Positions 16,992 through 26,912 of a stretch of 64,000 nt of DNA are shown here, one piece after another. Origin of the DNA: Winogradskyella psychrotolerans RS-3 (GTDB lineage Bacteria > Bacteroidota > Bacteroidia > Flavobacteriales > Flavobacteriaceae); NCBI RefSeq assembly GCF_000427335.1, contig NZ_ATMR01000117.1, positions 1 to 64,000 of the forward strand. The letters run 5' to 3'. Position numbers and translations under genes: made by a program. The notes under the pieces are model-generated. The model was not told the DNA's origin. It ran no database searches and saw nothing but the letters and a program-made list of their open reading frames with translations. The first letter of the stretch is position 1; each line of letters begins with the position of its first letter.

Positions 16992-17782
16992 TGAACTGTA
17001 AAAATTGTAATAATACGCTTAAAGCATCACAGAAGTTTTGTGATGAATGTGGTGCGAAAATCATTCAGAATCGCTTAAAACCAAAAGTGATAGCTCATCA
17101 AATTAATGAACAATTTATTTCTATCGACAATAAATTTTTCCGCACATTCATTGATCTTTTTAGACAACCAGAAACTGTAATCGTAGGCTATATTAATGGT
17201 ACACGAAAGAAATATATTGATGTGCTTCAGTATTTTGCGATTTCTTTGACTTTTGCCGGTCTTCAAGTTTTTTTAATATCAACATTTTTTAAAGACGCTA
17301 TTGATGCTGATATGCTTGTCCTAGAAAATTTGCTTGGAAGTATATCTCAGGATGAAAATACACCTTTTAAAACTATGGATTTTGATGGTATTAACAAATA
17401 TCAAACTCTTATATATATTATCGGTATTCCTTTTTCTACAACATCAACTTGGCTGGCTTATTTCATAGCAGGAAAAAGACAATATAACTTTACAGAACAC
17501 CTGGTACTAAACCTTTATTACAATGCTCAGATCATTATCATAACTGTAATAATCAGTATTTTACTCCTAGTCTTTGGGATTAACTATTTTATTGTATCTG
17601 GTATAATTACGGTACTTATCTTCGCTTACTTATTTTACACTTTAAGACGAATTTTCAAAACTACATTTTGGTATAGCGTTCTCTATTTTCTATTAATTGG
17701 AGCATCCTACGTAATTATTACAACAGTACTATCTATTATAAGTGTTATCATAGTTCTTTCCATAGCTTTGCTTATTAAATAA
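16991..17782 (+). CDS. DUF3667 zinc-ribbon membrane protein, copy 1
   Basis: 263 residues from a GTG start overlapping the cdaA stop. The N terminus has a zinc-ribbon-like CKNC-x10-CDEC pattern (about 3-20), then ETVIVGYINGTRKKYIDVLQYF, the hallmark of DUF3667, and about four to five membrane helices. Function unknown. It is followed directly by a paralogue with the same architecture, so the pair arose by tandem duplication. The overlap with cdaA hints at a link to cyclic di-AMP or the envelope, but this is inference. Confidence 0.8.
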   Translation: MNCKNCNNTLKASQKFCDECGAKIIQNRLKPKVIAHQINEQFISIDNKFFRTFIDLFRQPETVIVGYINGTRKKYIDVLQYFAISLTFAGLQVFLISTFFKDAIDADMLVLENLLGSISQDENTPFKTMDFDGINKYQTLIYIIGIPFSTTSTWLAYFIAGKRQYNFTEHLVLNLYYNAQIIIITVIISILLLVFGINYFIVSGIITVLIFAYLFYTLRRIFKTTFWYSVLYFLLIGASYVIITTVLSIISVIIVLSIALLIK

Positions 17783-18598
17783 ATGAATTGTAAAAACTGC
17801 CAAACCGAGCTATCAGAACACGATGACTATTGTAAAAGTTGTGGAGGTAAAGTAATTAGAAATAGACTAACAATTAAAAATCTATTTGTGCACTTTAGCG
17901 AAACATTCTTCAATTACGATAATACACTTTTACAGACATTCATAAGTTTATTTTCCAAGCCAGAAATTGTAATTGGAAGCTACATAAACGGAACTAGAAA
18001 GAAATACGTAAATGTTGTTAGTTATTTTGCGATTGCTATTACCATTTCAGGATTTCAACTTCTAATTATAAATAAATATTTCCCCGAAGTTTACGATTTC
18101 TCAATAGAATCAATGAAGGGACAAGCCGACTTTCAAAAAAAGAATATGGCAGTTTTACAAGAGTATCAATCTATTGTAATGATGCTTTATGTACCGCTCT
18201 ATGCAATAATGGCAAAAATTATCTTTTTTAATTTGAAGACATACAATTACACAGAATTACTCGTCGTATTTATGTACATACAAGCGCAAATTTCAATTGC
18301 AAGTGCGCTTTTAGTCTTAGTTTTAGCTTTAGTCGGATTATCCTCAAATATTATTGGTATGGCCATGATACCATTGATGATACTTTACGCGGCATATTGC
18401 CTTAAACGATTATATCATCTAAACTTACTAGATATCATTGTGAGAACCTTATTCTTTTTTGTAATTCTTGGTATCGTAATGGTTATAGCTACAATAATAA
18501 TGCTTGGAGTAATGTATTTAAATGGTGACTTACAAGAAATCTTTGAAGCTGGAAAAAAGGCAGCAGAAGAAGCGGCTAAAAAACAAGCGACAAACTAA
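17783..18598 (+). CDS. DUF3667 zinc-ribbon membrane protein, copy 2
   Basis: 271 residues starting on the base after the stop of copy 1. Same plan: CKNC and CKSC pairs in the first 20 residues, the motif EIVIGSYINGTRKKYVNVVSYF, four or more membrane helices, then an acidic/alanine-rich tail (EAGKKAAEEAAKKQ). It converges with, and overlaps by four bases, the ABC exporter gene on the opposite strand. Function unknown. Confidence 0.8.
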   Translation: MNCKNCQTELSEHDDYCKSCGGKVIRNRLTIKNLFVHFSETFFNYDNTLLQTFISLFSKPEIVIGSYINGTRKKYVNVVSYFAIAITISGFQLLIINKYFPEVYDFSIESMKGQADFQKKNMAVLQEYQSIVMMLYVPLYAIMAKIIFFNLKTYNYTELLVVFMYIQAQISIASALLVLVLALVGLSSNIIGMAMIPLMILYAAYCLKRLYHLNLLDIIVRTLFFFVILGIVMVIATIIMLGVMYLNGDLQEIFEAGKKAAEEAAKKQATN

Positions 18599-20363
18599 AC
18601 CACTTCAGCTTTTAAAAACTGAACTTCATAAAGATTTTTATAATAACCTGCTTCTTTTTTAAGGAGGGATTTGTGGGTTCCGATTTCAACAATCTCACCA
18701 GCATCCATTACTATAATTTTATCAGCTTGCTGAATCGTAGCTAATCGGTGAGCAATTACAATAGAGGTTCTGTCTTCCGTAATTTTATCAGTAGCATCTT
18801 GTATCAGTTGTTCAGAATAGGAATCTACTGAAGATGTTGCTTCATCTAAAATTAAAATGCTAGGGTTTGTAACATACGCTCTTAAAAACGAAATTAATTG
18901 ACGCTGACCAGAAGATAACATTACACCACGCTCTTTTACGTTGTAATGATACCCATTAGGAAGACTAGAAATAAACTCATGAATTCCTATTGATTTAGCA
19001 GCATTTACAACATCTTCTTCGGTAATATTAGGATTATTAAGCGAAATATTATTCAAGATAGTATCTGCGAATAAAAATACGTCTTGCAGCACTACCGCAA
19101 TTTGGTTTCTAAGCGAGCTTAAGGTCATATCCTTAATATCTGTATTATCAACTTTTATAGTTCCTGAATTGATCTCATAAAAACGATTCAATAAATTAAT
19201 AATAGTAGATTTCCCAGCACCTGTTGCACCAACTATAGCAACGGTTTCTCCTGCTTCAACATTAAATGAAATGCCTTTAAGAACTTCCTCATCCTTAATA
19301 TAAGAGAACCGCACATCTTCAAATGTAATATTTCCGTCAAAATGAGAGGTCTCAATAGTACCAGAATCATCAATATTAGACGTTGTATCTAACACTTTAA
19401 ACACACGATCTGCAGCGACCATTCCCATTTGCAGTGTATTAAATTTATTCGCTATCTGATTTAAAGGTCTAAACAACATTGGTATAAACATGGTAAAAGC
19501 AATTAAGTCCCCCAGTGTTGTACCTGCATTTTCAGAAATGGCATTAAAACCACCGACTAAAATAACCATAGCCATTGTTAATGATGCTAAAAATTCTGCA
19601 ATAGGAAAGAAAATAGAATTATACCAAACCGTTTTTAACCATCCTTTTTTATGACGCTCGTTAATAGCTTTAAATTTTTTATATTCAGTAGTTTCACGTG
19701 TAAACAATTGTAATATTTTCATTCCAGTAACACGTTCTTGAACAAAGGAATTCAAGTTTGAAACTTCGGTACGTACGTCCTCAAAAGCAATTTTCATATA
19801 CTTCTGAAAAATCTTAGTAGCAAATAAAACTATTGGCATTGTAACGAAAACAATAAGACTCAATTTTAAATTTATGAATGACATAAACCCAGCGACTACA
19901 ATCATTTTTAAAATGTCACTAAAAATCATGAATAAGCCTTCACCAAAAATATCAGCAATACGCTCCATATCCGTGACAGCTCTCGTTATTAAAACACCAA
20001 CTGAAGATTTATCAAAATAGGTCATTTTAAATTTAAGCATGTGCTTAAATAACTTCACCCTAATATCTTTAACTACAGATTGCCCTAACCAACTTGCATA
20101 ATAGATAAAAAGTAACTGAGAAATGACTTCAAAAATCAACAATGCCAGCATTATAACCATATAAATTACAAAGCCATTATACTCCTTATTGGCAATTTTG
20201 ACGTCAATAGCCTCTTTTAAAACATAAGGTCTAAAGGCACCGAATATTGCTAAGCCGACAACACAAAATAGTGAAATGACAAAAACCGTACGATACGGTT
20301 TTATGTACTTTAATAATCGTGTAAACAACGATACATCAAATATTTTTTCTTTTTTTCTGTCAT
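18595..20363 (-). CDS. MsbA-like ABC exporter (membrane-ATPase fusion), with N-terminal frameshift
   Basis: Six membrane helices (about 15-315) are followed by an ATPase with Walker A GATGAGKST, signature LSSGQRQL and Walker B ILILDEATSS. The family flips lipids or exports small molecules; the substrate here is unknown. The continuous frame (18595-20328, 577 codons) would start at a TTG. In-frame codons further upstream read KKIFDVS, matching the usual N terminus of such proteins, and an ATG at 20363 (MTEKKK) leads into them if one base is added to the A runs at 20343-20356. The repaired protein has 589 residues. I read this as a one-base deletion, possibly a sequencing error. Confidence 0.87.
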
Positions 20364-20397
20364 ACTTATTTCCCTAAAAATCGGGAACCTCTTCAAT

Positions 20398-21147
20398 TTA
20401 ATTCTCTATTCTTATCGTTTCAGGATAAACTATTTTTACTAAATACAGGCCATGCGCAGGAACTGAAAATCCAGCTTCGCTCCTGTTTTTTGAAGCAATA
20501 ATGGCGTGCAATTCTTCAGCTTTCATTTTTGCTAAACCAATATTTACCATCGTACCAACAATGGCTCTAACCATATTTCTTAAAAATCGATCTGCGGTAA
20601 TTGTAAAAATAAGTTGCTCATCTTTTTTGGTCCAATACGCTTCTTTTATATCACAATTATACGTTTTTACATCTGTATTTGTTTTTGAAAAGCATTGAAA
20701 ATCTTTATACTGAAATAAGATTTTACAAGCTTCATTCATCGCATCAAGATCTAAAGGCGATTGTATTTGGTAAGCAAAATCGTAATTAAATACATTTTTA
20801 GACGTCGAGATTTTATAGTTATACGTTCTACTTTCCGCGTAAAATCTGGCATGTATTTCTGGCTTCACTTCAAAAACAGAAGTAATTGCAACATCGTTTT
20901 GTAAAAACGAATTCAGTTTATAGACGATATCTATGGACTTAAAATCACCATCGTAATCAAAATGCGCAAACATTTGTGAAGCATGTACACCAGTATCTGT
21001 TCTACCTGCTCCCATTATAGATATTTTAGTATTCAAAATGGTAGAAAGCGCTTTTTCTATTACTTCTTGTACAGAAATAGCATTGGGTTGGTTTTGCCAA
21101 CCATGATATGCTTTACCATTATATGATAACTCTAAAAAATATCTCAA
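20398..21147 (-). CDS. truA: tRNA pseudouridine synthase A
   Basis: 249 residues. MRYFLELSYNGKAYHGWQ at the N terminus and the active-site motif MGAGRTDTGVHASQ with the catalytic aspartate at D51. RFLRNMVRAIVGTMVNIG near the C terminus is also diagnostic. It isomerises uridines 38-40 of the tRNA anticodon arm. It lies upstream of the ABC exporter on the same strand with a gap of 34 bases to the repaired start, and diverges from the phosphodiesterase at 21297. Confidence 0.95.
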   Translation of the reverse strand: MRYFLELSYNGKAYHGWQNQPNAISVQEVIEKALSTILNTKISIMGAGRTDTGVHASQMFAHFDYDGDFKSIDIVYKLNSFLQNDVAITSVFEVKPEIHARFYAESRTYNYKISTSKNVFNYDFAYQIQSPLDLDAMNEACKILFQYKDFQCFSKTNTDVKTYNCDIKEAYWTKKDEQLIFTITADRFLRNMVRAIVGTMVNIGLAKMKAEELHAIIASKNRSEAGFSVPAHGLYLVKIVYPETIRIEN

Positions 21148-21190
21148 AAGATTACATTATTTTTGCTTCGGAATCTACAAAGATAACTTT

Positions 21191-21210
21191 ATTCCTGCGA
21201 AGGCAGGAAT
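21191..21210. repeat. ATTCCTGC/GCAGGAAT hairpin
   Basis: A 20-base near-palindrome, ATTCCTGCGAAGGCAGGAAT, between truA and the phosphodiesterase. A related, longer and imperfect form occurs at 60703-60757. It is a dispersed intergenic repeat type of Flavobacteriaceae. Confidence 0.6.
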
Positions 21211-21296
21211 CTCCTTAACAAAACATTAGAGATATAAACCTTCTTTTTTTAGGAAAGAATACAGGAAAACATACTGAATTAAGTTCAGCGTTATTA

Positions 21297-21791
21297 ATGA
21301 AAAAAATACTCCTTTTATCAGACACACACAGTTACATCGATGATGCCATTCTTAAACATGTTAAACAAGCAGACGAAGTATGGCACGCAGGCGACATTGG
21401 AGATTTAGACGTTACGGACCACATCAAAAAATTAAAACCGTTAAGAGCTGTTTACGGCAATATAGATGATGCTAAGGCACGAAGTGAATTTCCTCTCCAT
21501 AACAGATTTATGTGCGAAGACGTTGACGTATGGATGACTCATATTGGCGGTTATCCTCCAAAGTATAACAACACTGTTCGTGAAGCTTTAATAGCTAATC
21601 CACCAAAAATATTTATCACAGGACATTCTCACATATTAAAAGTAATGCCAGATAAAAAACTAAATTTAATACATATGAATCCTGGAGCAGCTGGTAAACA
21701 TGGGTTTCATAAAGTGCGAACGATGTTGCGGTTTAAAATTGATGGTGCAACTATTAAAGACCTAGAAGTTATAGAATTTGAAACACGGTAA
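21297..21791 (+). CDS. YfcE/MJ0936-type metallophosphoesterase
   Basis: 164 residues with the full dimetal signature: SDTHS (D9, H11), HAGDIGD (D33), YGNID, a THIGGYP loop and ITGHSH near residue 111. The family hydrolyses phosphodiester substrates with Mn or similar metals; the physiological substrate is not established. Monocistronic, flanked by hairpin repeats upstream and by a small convergent gene. Confidence 0.88.
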   Translation: MKKILLLSDTHSYIDDAILKHVKQADEVWHAGDIGDLDVTDHIKKLKPLRAVYGNIDDAKARSEFPLHNRFMCEDVDVWMTHIGGYPPKYNNTVREALIANPPKIFITGHSHILKVMPDKKLNLIHMNPGAAGKHGFHKVRTMLRFKIDGATIKDLEVIEFETR

Positions 21792-21804
21792 TTTTGATAT
21801 TGAA

Positions 21805-21960
21805 TCACTTTTTAGAGTTTTTCACACTGTATATCAATCCCAAAATAGCGGCTCCTATAGCAATGAATGCTGATGTTGCCAAAGTAAAAGAGGCCAATTT
21901 ATACAGTATAATACTAAGTACTATAGCAGCTATTGTATGAATTAAAACTTGTTTTCTCAT
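21805..21960 (-). CDS. Small membrane protein, 51 aa
   Basis: Encodes MRKQVLIHTIAAIVLSIILY, then a second hydrophobic segment (ATSAFIAIGAAILGLIYSV) and a basic end KNSKK. Two predicted membrane helices with a basic start. It converges with the phosphodiesterase, leaving 13 bases between stops. I know no family; the hydrophobic pattern and clean ATG are the only support. Confidence 0.5.
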   Translation of the reverse strand: MRKQVLIHTIAAIVLSIILYKLASFTLATSAFIAIGAAILGLIYSVKNSKK

Positions 21961-22060
21961 TTTCTAAAAGTCACTATGAATTACAACCTAAATATAAAAA
22001 ATTTTCTAAAATAAATTAAGACGTCTTGTTCCTCTCAATAATTAATAAAAATTAAAGCAT

Positions 22061-22093
22061 AAAAAAAACCCAGACGGCAGCGTCTGGGTTTTT
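22061..22093 (-). terminator. Terminator of the DUF4293 gene
   Basis: AAACCCAGACG and CGTCTGGGTTT pair around a GCAG loop, with an A run on the plus strand giving the U tract for the minus-strand transcript. Confidence 0.85.
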
Positions 22094-22120
22094 CACACTA
22101 ATACTACTAAGATTTTAGGT

Positions 22121-22531
22121 CTATCGTAATCGATCTACAGATTTCACGAGATCTTCATCCTTTTTAATAGCCTTGTTAGCCAAGACTAAACACACAATAG
22201 AAAAAATAGGAAGAAGAATCCCAATACCTTTCTCAGAAACGTTAATTTCTCCAGATAAGCTTAGCGATTGATATACAAAGATTCCTAGTAAAATAAAGTT
22301 TAATATTATATTAAGTCGTCCCAAAACAAATTGAGATTTCCTATCTTTAAATCTAAATATTGATGTCAAAGCTAATAAAGCTGAGCCTAAAAACAAACCT
22401 AAATACAAATAATTATCTAAAGCATATATTTTTGTTCCTTCATTGTCTGTCCATAAATGAAAGACAAAGATTAAACCTGCTGAAATAATAACAGTTAAAA
22501 GTAAATATATGGTTTGAATGCGTTGAATCAT
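22121..22531 (-). CDS. DUF4293 family membrane protein
   Basis: 136 residues beginning MIQRIQTIYLLLTVIISAG, with four predicted membrane helices and a charged C terminus (KAIKKDEDLVKSVDRLR). It is the DUF4293 family of Bacteroidota, regularly found divergent from rho, as here. Function unknown. Confidence 0.87.
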   Translation of the reverse strand: MIQRIQTIYLLLTVIISAGLIFVFHLWTDNEGTKIYALDNYLYLGLFLGSALLALTSIFRFKDRKSQFVLGRLNIILNFILLGIFVYQSLSLSGEINVSEKGIGILLPIFSIVCLVLANKAIKKDEDLVKSVDRLR

Positions 22532-22747
22532 ATCTTTTATTAAAAAAGCTCTGCAAAATTAGGAGTTTATTTTTTAAAAAGATAGAAATTATTTTAAAAT
22601 AAAATTGTATTATTGCAATAGAAAGAAGTAACGTACTGAGTTGCATCCTCCTAATCTTCCAAATTAATCTCACTTTTTTTCTTTTATTTCATTTAGAAAA
22701 TATTGAATTAATAATGTCAAAATTATAATACATATACAACATATAGA

Positions 22748-24459
22748 ATGTTTGAAATTTCTCAGTTAAAGGCTAAAAAACTTCCTGAATTACAGGAGAT
22801 AGCAAAACAACTAAACGTACCTAAATACCGTACACAAAAAAAACTAGACTTGGTTTATCAAATTTTAGATTACCAAGCAGCTAATCCTAGTGCTGTAAAA
22901 GAAAAAGTGGCTATTGAAACAGCAGTAGCTCCTGAAGCAAAGGAGACTAAACCAGCTCCAAAACGCGCTAGAGTTCCGCAAAAACCTACAGAGAGTAAAG
23001 AGCAAAAATCTTTAGAGTTTGCTGACAAGCCAGAAGAAACTAAAGCGAAGCCTCAAGCACAAAACAAACCTAATCCTCGTAAACCTCAAGAGCGTAAGCC
23101 CCAGGAAAACAAACCACAGGACACTAAGAATAAAGAGGAAAAATCTAATACAGAAAAACCTGTAAAAGAGAAGGCTCAACCTAAACCACAAGAACAAAAG
23201 AAACCTAATCCTCGTAAAGATGATAAACGTCGTCCACAAAACGATAGGCAACCACGTTCTAAAGATGGTAATACACATGGTAACAATTCAAAAAGTAATG
23301 GTAATAAAGATAGCAGAAATCGCTACCGTGAGCCAGATTTTGAATTCGATGCGATCATTGAAAGTGAAGGCGTTTTAGATGTTATGCAAGATGGTTATGG
23401 GTTCTTAAGATCATCGGATTATAATTACCTATCGTCTCCTGATGATATTTATGTATCTCAATCTCAAATTCGTCTATTTGGACTTAAAGTTGGTGATACT
23501 GTTTTAGGAAATGTACGTCCACCAAAAGAAGGTGAAAAATATTTTCCTTTAATTAAAGTGAGCAAAATTAACGGTCAATTGCCTAATGTGGTAAGAGACA
23601 GAGTTGCTTTTGAACATTTAACACCATTATTTCCACAAGAGAAATTCAATATCGCAGAAAAGCAAGCAACAATTTCTACGCGTATTATGGATTTGTTCGC
23701 ACCAATTGGTAAAGGACAACGTGGTATGATTGTATCGCAACCAAAACGGGTAAAACAATGTTACTTAAGGATGTTGCCAATGCTATTGCAGCGAATCATC
23801 CTGAGGTTTATCAAATGATTTTATTAATTGATGAACGTCCAGAGGAAGTTACAGATATGCAACGTAATGTTAGTGGAGAAGTTATCGCTTCTACTTTTGA
23901 TAAAGAAGCACACGAGCATGTGAAAATTGCAAATATCGTTTTAGAAAAAGCAAAACGTTTGGTAGAATGTGGACATGATGTCGTTATTCTTTTAGATTCA
24001 ATTACTCGTTTGGCAAGAGCTTATAACTCTGTACAACCAGCATCTGGTAAAATTCTTTCTGGTGGTGTTGATGCTAATGCTTTACACAAACCAAAACGTT
24101 TCTTTGGTGCTGCACGTAACATTGAAAATGGTGGTTCTTTGACTATTATTGCTACGGCATTAACTGAAACAGGTTCTAAAATGGATGAAGTTATCTTTGA
24201 AGAATTTAAAGGAACTGGTAATATGGAATTACAATTAGATCGTAAGATTTCTAACCGTCGTATTTTCCCTGCTATCGATTTAACATCATCTAGTACAAGA
24301 CGTGACGATATTTTATTAGATGCAACGACAATTCAAAGAATGTGGGTGATGCGTAAGTATCTTGCAGATATGAACCCAGTTGAAGCTATGGAATTCATTA
24401 ATGACCGTTTCAAGCAAACAAGAAACAATGAAGAGTTCTTGATTTCTATGAATGGTTAA
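22748..24459 (+). CDS. rho: Transcription termination factor Rho, frameshifted in the P-loop
   Basis: Two overlapping frames make one Rho. The first (22748-23818) gives the SAP-like N terminus ([18 protein letters not shown]), a long Lys/Pro/Gln-rich insert (about 55-190), the RNA-binding cold-shock-like domain ([14 protein letters not shown]) and the start of the ATPase. The second (23758-24459) continues from the P-loop with [32 protein letters not shown] and the R-loop and Q-loop regions. The family reads [11 protein letters not shown] here; the sequence reads [11 protein letters not shown] because the A run at 23743-23746 has four bases, not five. Repair gives 570 residues. Rho is broadly important, so sequencing error is likely, but an unusual mutant cannot be excluded. 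Confidence 0.93.
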
Positions 24460-24476
24460 TATTCTAAATATTTAAA

Positions 24477-24513
24477 ATAAAAAACCTTGAAATTATCTTT
24501 CAAGGTTTTTTTT
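24477..24513 (+). terminator. Terminator of rho
   Basis: AAAACCTTGAAA and TTTCAAGGTTTT form a stem with a short loop followed by a T run, about 20 bases after the rho stop. Confidence 0.85.
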
Positions 24514-24532
24514 GTGCTTTTTTTTATTAGCA

Positions 24533-24991
24533 TTAAACCCTAGGTTTATCAATTCCTCTATCGTACATCACAATACTACTATCAACAGACACATTAAGGC
24601 TTAACTGAGATTGAAATTTTACTAAAAAATGACTTTTTTCGATCGCCTGGTTAGACAACCCATGGTCCTCTGCTCCTAACAAATAAACACAGCGCCTAGG
24701 ATGATTAAAAGTTTCTAAAGGCACAGCTTCTTTTGCTAATTCTACTCCAACAAGCCTTGCACCTTTAGGTATATTATTAAAGAAATCTTCGAAAGTATCA
24801 TAATGAAAATAAGGCATTGACTTAACAGCATTATGCGTATCGCAGGCCTGTTTAGCATAACGATTGCCTATAGTAAAAATAAAACTCGCCCCTAAATTTT
24901 GAGCAGATCTACAAGGTACTCCTAAATTTTCTGGTGTTTTTCCATTCTGAATTCCAATTCCGAAGAATTCATTTGTAAAATTATCATTCAT
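24533..24991 (-). CDS. SpoU/TrmH-family RNA 2'-O-methyltransferase
   Basis: 152 residues forming a single SPOUT domain. Motif 1 region FFGIGIQNGKTPENLGVPCR and later VYLLGAEDHGLS and SLNVSVDSSIVMYDR, which correspond to the SAM-binding knot motifs 2 and 3. It lacks the N-terminal L30e-like extension, so it resembles the short tRNA methyltransferases (TrmL/TrmH-like). The exact target nucleotide cannot be assigned. It converges with rho. Confidence 0.85.
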   Translation of the reverse strand: MNDNFTNEFFGIGIQNGKTPENLGVPCRSAQNLGASFIFTIGNRYAKQACDTHNAVKSMPYFHYDTFEDFFNNIPKGARLVGVELAKEAVPLETFNHPRRCVYLLGAEDHGLSNQAIEKSHFLVKFQSQLSLNVSVDSSIVMYDRGIDKPRV

Positions 24992-25032
24992 GACTCAAAA
25001 AAAAATTTGAATTATTTTTGTTTCAAAATCAT

Positions 25033-25080
25033 AAAAAAAAGAGGTTGTCTAAATATTTTAATTAATATTTAGACAACCTC
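25033..25080 (-). terminator. 17-bp perfect hairpin, minus-strand terminator
   Basis: Arms GAGGTTGTCTAAATATT (25041-25057) and its exact complement (25064-25080) enclose a 6-base loop. The A8 run at 25033-25040 supplies the U tract on the minus strand, so it probably terminates the AraC-type gene at 25269, or the vanished copy of it. Confidence 0.8.
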
Positions 25081-25087
25081 CATCTGA

Positions 25088-25121
25088 TATATATTATGCT
25101 GTTACAGCTAACTTAATCTTT
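25088..25121 (-). repeat. Duplicated tail of the AraC-type gene
   Basis: 34 bases match 25263-25296 with two differences. On the minus strand both copies encode the end of the regulator (KLAVTA-stop here, KLAATA-stop in the gene). No more of a second regulator is visible, so this is a remnant of a tandem copy or a local duplication of its 3' end. Confidence 0.6.
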
Positions 25122-25160
25122 ATAAAATTGAATATATAGACGTCAACATATTCAAACTAA

Positions 25161-25224
25161 TGTCAGGTTGAGTGCAATCGAAACATTAAATCCCTAAAAC
25201 TAATCAACTGCACTCAATGTGACA
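25161..25224. repeat. Intergenic inverted repeat (TTGAGTGCA type)
   Basis: TGTCAGGTTGAGTGCAATCG and TCAACTGCACTCAATGTGACA are near-complementary arms. The unit resembles dispersed flavobacterial intergenic hairpins. Confidence 0.55.
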
Positions 25225-25268
25225 CTTTACTATTTCTTCTTTTTCAAATAATTCTTTTTTGGTATATA

Positions 25269-26285
25269 TTATGCTGTTGCAGCTAACTTAATGTTTTGTT
25301 TGTACTCAATTGGAGAACAATTGTATTGCGCTTTAAAGATTTTAGAAAAGTAGCTTCTACTTGAAAACCCAAGAGAATATACAATCTCAGAAATATTTAA
25401 ATCTGTGTTTTTAATAAGCTCTTCAGATTTTTTAACTCTCACCGATCTTATAAAATTATTTAGCGTCTTACCATGCATTAATTTAAATCCTTCTTGAACT
25501 TTAGCAGGACTAATTGAAATCTTAGCTGCAAGTTCTGTAACGCTTAAGTTTGTTTCTGGGAAATTATTTATATAATCCGATAATTCCTTTACTTGCTTTA
25601 GCTCGAATGTGCTTAATGAACCTGTTGGGTTTTGAGACCTTTTAATGTCTAGAGAATGTTGCTCTATTTCCATTGCTAATATAAAGTTCACTAAACCTTG
25701 AATTAATAATGTTCTTACAACACCATCTTGTTTTATAGCCTTCAATTGCTTAATGTTTTCTGCAATTTTTAAGTTATAAGAACCGACATAGCTATAATCT
25801 GCCGTATTACCAGAGATGAATAGTTCTGAAACCATACTATTTATATGGTGCTTCAATGAGCTCTTTTCAGATGTGTTAACTGAAATAATAGTAGAATTAA
25901 CATAGACGTCTTTAAAGAAGCTAATGTGATTCTCATTCGTCTCAATATTAGCAGAGATTCCTGTTTGAAATGTTTCTACCGTATTTGAAGTCCCATTATT
26001 ATTAAAAGAATGTTTTAATTTTCCTTCTGAACAATATAAAAAGTTCACAACTGATCGTTTAGAGCTTTCGACCACGAATTTAACGTCCTCCTTAAATTTC
26101 ACATCAAATTCAATAAACAAAGTATGTCTTTCTAATTCTATACCTCTAATTACCCCTACACCCAACTCATTATCAATTTTTAACTCAACCTCTCTCCGGT
26201 TGGTTGTAAAAGTTCCACCAACTTCATTATTTAAAGCGTGAAACATAAATTGTAAATTATTTGCTTTAATCTCTATAGTTTTCAT
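25269..26285 (-). CDS. AraC-family transcriptional regulator
   Basis: 338 residues. The first 220 have no domain I can name; the last 100 are a double helix-turn-helix of the AraC type (LSVTELAAKISISPAKVQEG and INISEIVYSLGF-like NISEIVYSLGFSSRSYFSKI, ending NCSPIEYKQ). Probably a DNA-binding activator responding to an unknown ligand. It is monocistronic and followed by a duplicated copy of its own 3' end. Confidence 0.87.
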   Translation of the reverse strand: MKTIEIKANNLQFMFHALNNEVGGTFTTNRREVELKIDNELGVGVIRGIELERHTLFIEFDVKFKEDVKFVVESSKRSVVNFLYCSEGKLKHSFNNNGTSNTVETFQTGISANIETNENHISFFKDVYVNSTIISVNTSEKSSLKHHINSMVSELFISGNTADYSYVGSYNLKIAENIKQLKAIKQDGVVRTLLIQGLVNFILAMEIEQHSLDIKRSQNPTGSLSTFELKQVKELSDYINNFPETNLSVTELAAKISISPAKVQEGFKLMHGKTLNNFIRSVRVKKSEELIKNTDLNISEIVYSLGFSSRSYFSKIFKAQYNCSPIEYKQNIKLAATA

Positions 26286-26349
26286 ATGTGTTTGTTTTTG
26301 GTTAGACAGTATTTTTATTAATCTTAAGTAGGATGGTAATCTTGTAAGT

Positions 26350-26490
26350 TTAAAAGGTCTTTTTGGTGCTTACTATAGCATTCAGTTTTGAATACCCTAA
26401 TTCTGAATAAGCTACTTCAAATTTGCGTTTTGGAAAAATTCTCCCCACTCTTGCAAACTGCTTTTGTAAATGTTTAGATGATATTTTCAT
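26350..26490 (-). CDS. Possible small basic protein, 46 aa
   Basis: The ATG at 26490 opens a frame MKISSKHLQKQFARVGRIFP and ends AIVSTKKTF. It is strongly basic with no membrane segment. It lies upstream of the AraC-type gene on the same strand. The support is only the clean frame and composition; it could be chance. Confidence 0.35.
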   Translation of the reverse strand: MKISSKHLQKQFARVGRIFPKRKFEVAYSELGYSKLNAIVSTKKTF

Positions 26491-26759
26491 GATATAATTG
26501 ATTAGGTTATTTTCTTATGCCAAAGTAACGAACTCTTTAGGCTTACTCTGTTATACAATTCCCCAGCTTTGTTACATTATTCCGAATTAGTGTTAAACAA
26601 AACTTAAAAAAGCACAGATTAGATGTCCAAACAGTCAGACATCAATCTGCCCAAAACTGAAGTTATACTTATAACACAGCGTAGATAAACATAGCTGAGA
26701 AATAAAAAATATACTTAATTAAAAAAATTGAATTGAAATGACCTTGAATAAGGATTGTA

Positions 26760-26912
26760 TTACTCTTTAGAATTATTTCTGTTGACAACTACGAGTAAAA
26801 TAATAGCCACTATTAGTAATAAGTGAATTGCTGCAGATATTGCATAAACAAAAAACCCGATGGCCCAAAGGATAACTAAGAGCACTAAAAAAACATAAAG
26901 AAAAGTCTTCAT
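26760..26912 (-). CDS. Small lmo0937-like (DUF5670-type) membrane protein, 50 aa
   Basis: Frame MKTFLYVFLVLLVILWAIGF, then FVYAISAAIHLLLIVAIILL and VVVNRNNSKE. The two-helix pattern with the LWxIGFF and IHLLLxIAIILL motifs is that of the small lmo0937/DUF5670 family, often stress-linked. A longer frame in another register (26773-26970) overlaps it but has no family resemblance, so I prefer this one. Confidence 0.75.
   Translation of the reverse strand: MKTFLYVFLVLLVILWAIGFFVYAISAAIHLLLIVAIILLVVVNRNNSKE

Noticed and set aside
22440..22673. 77-codon minus-strand frame overlapping the DUF4293 start
   Set aside because: It lies in another register over the first part of a well-supported gene and has no domain.
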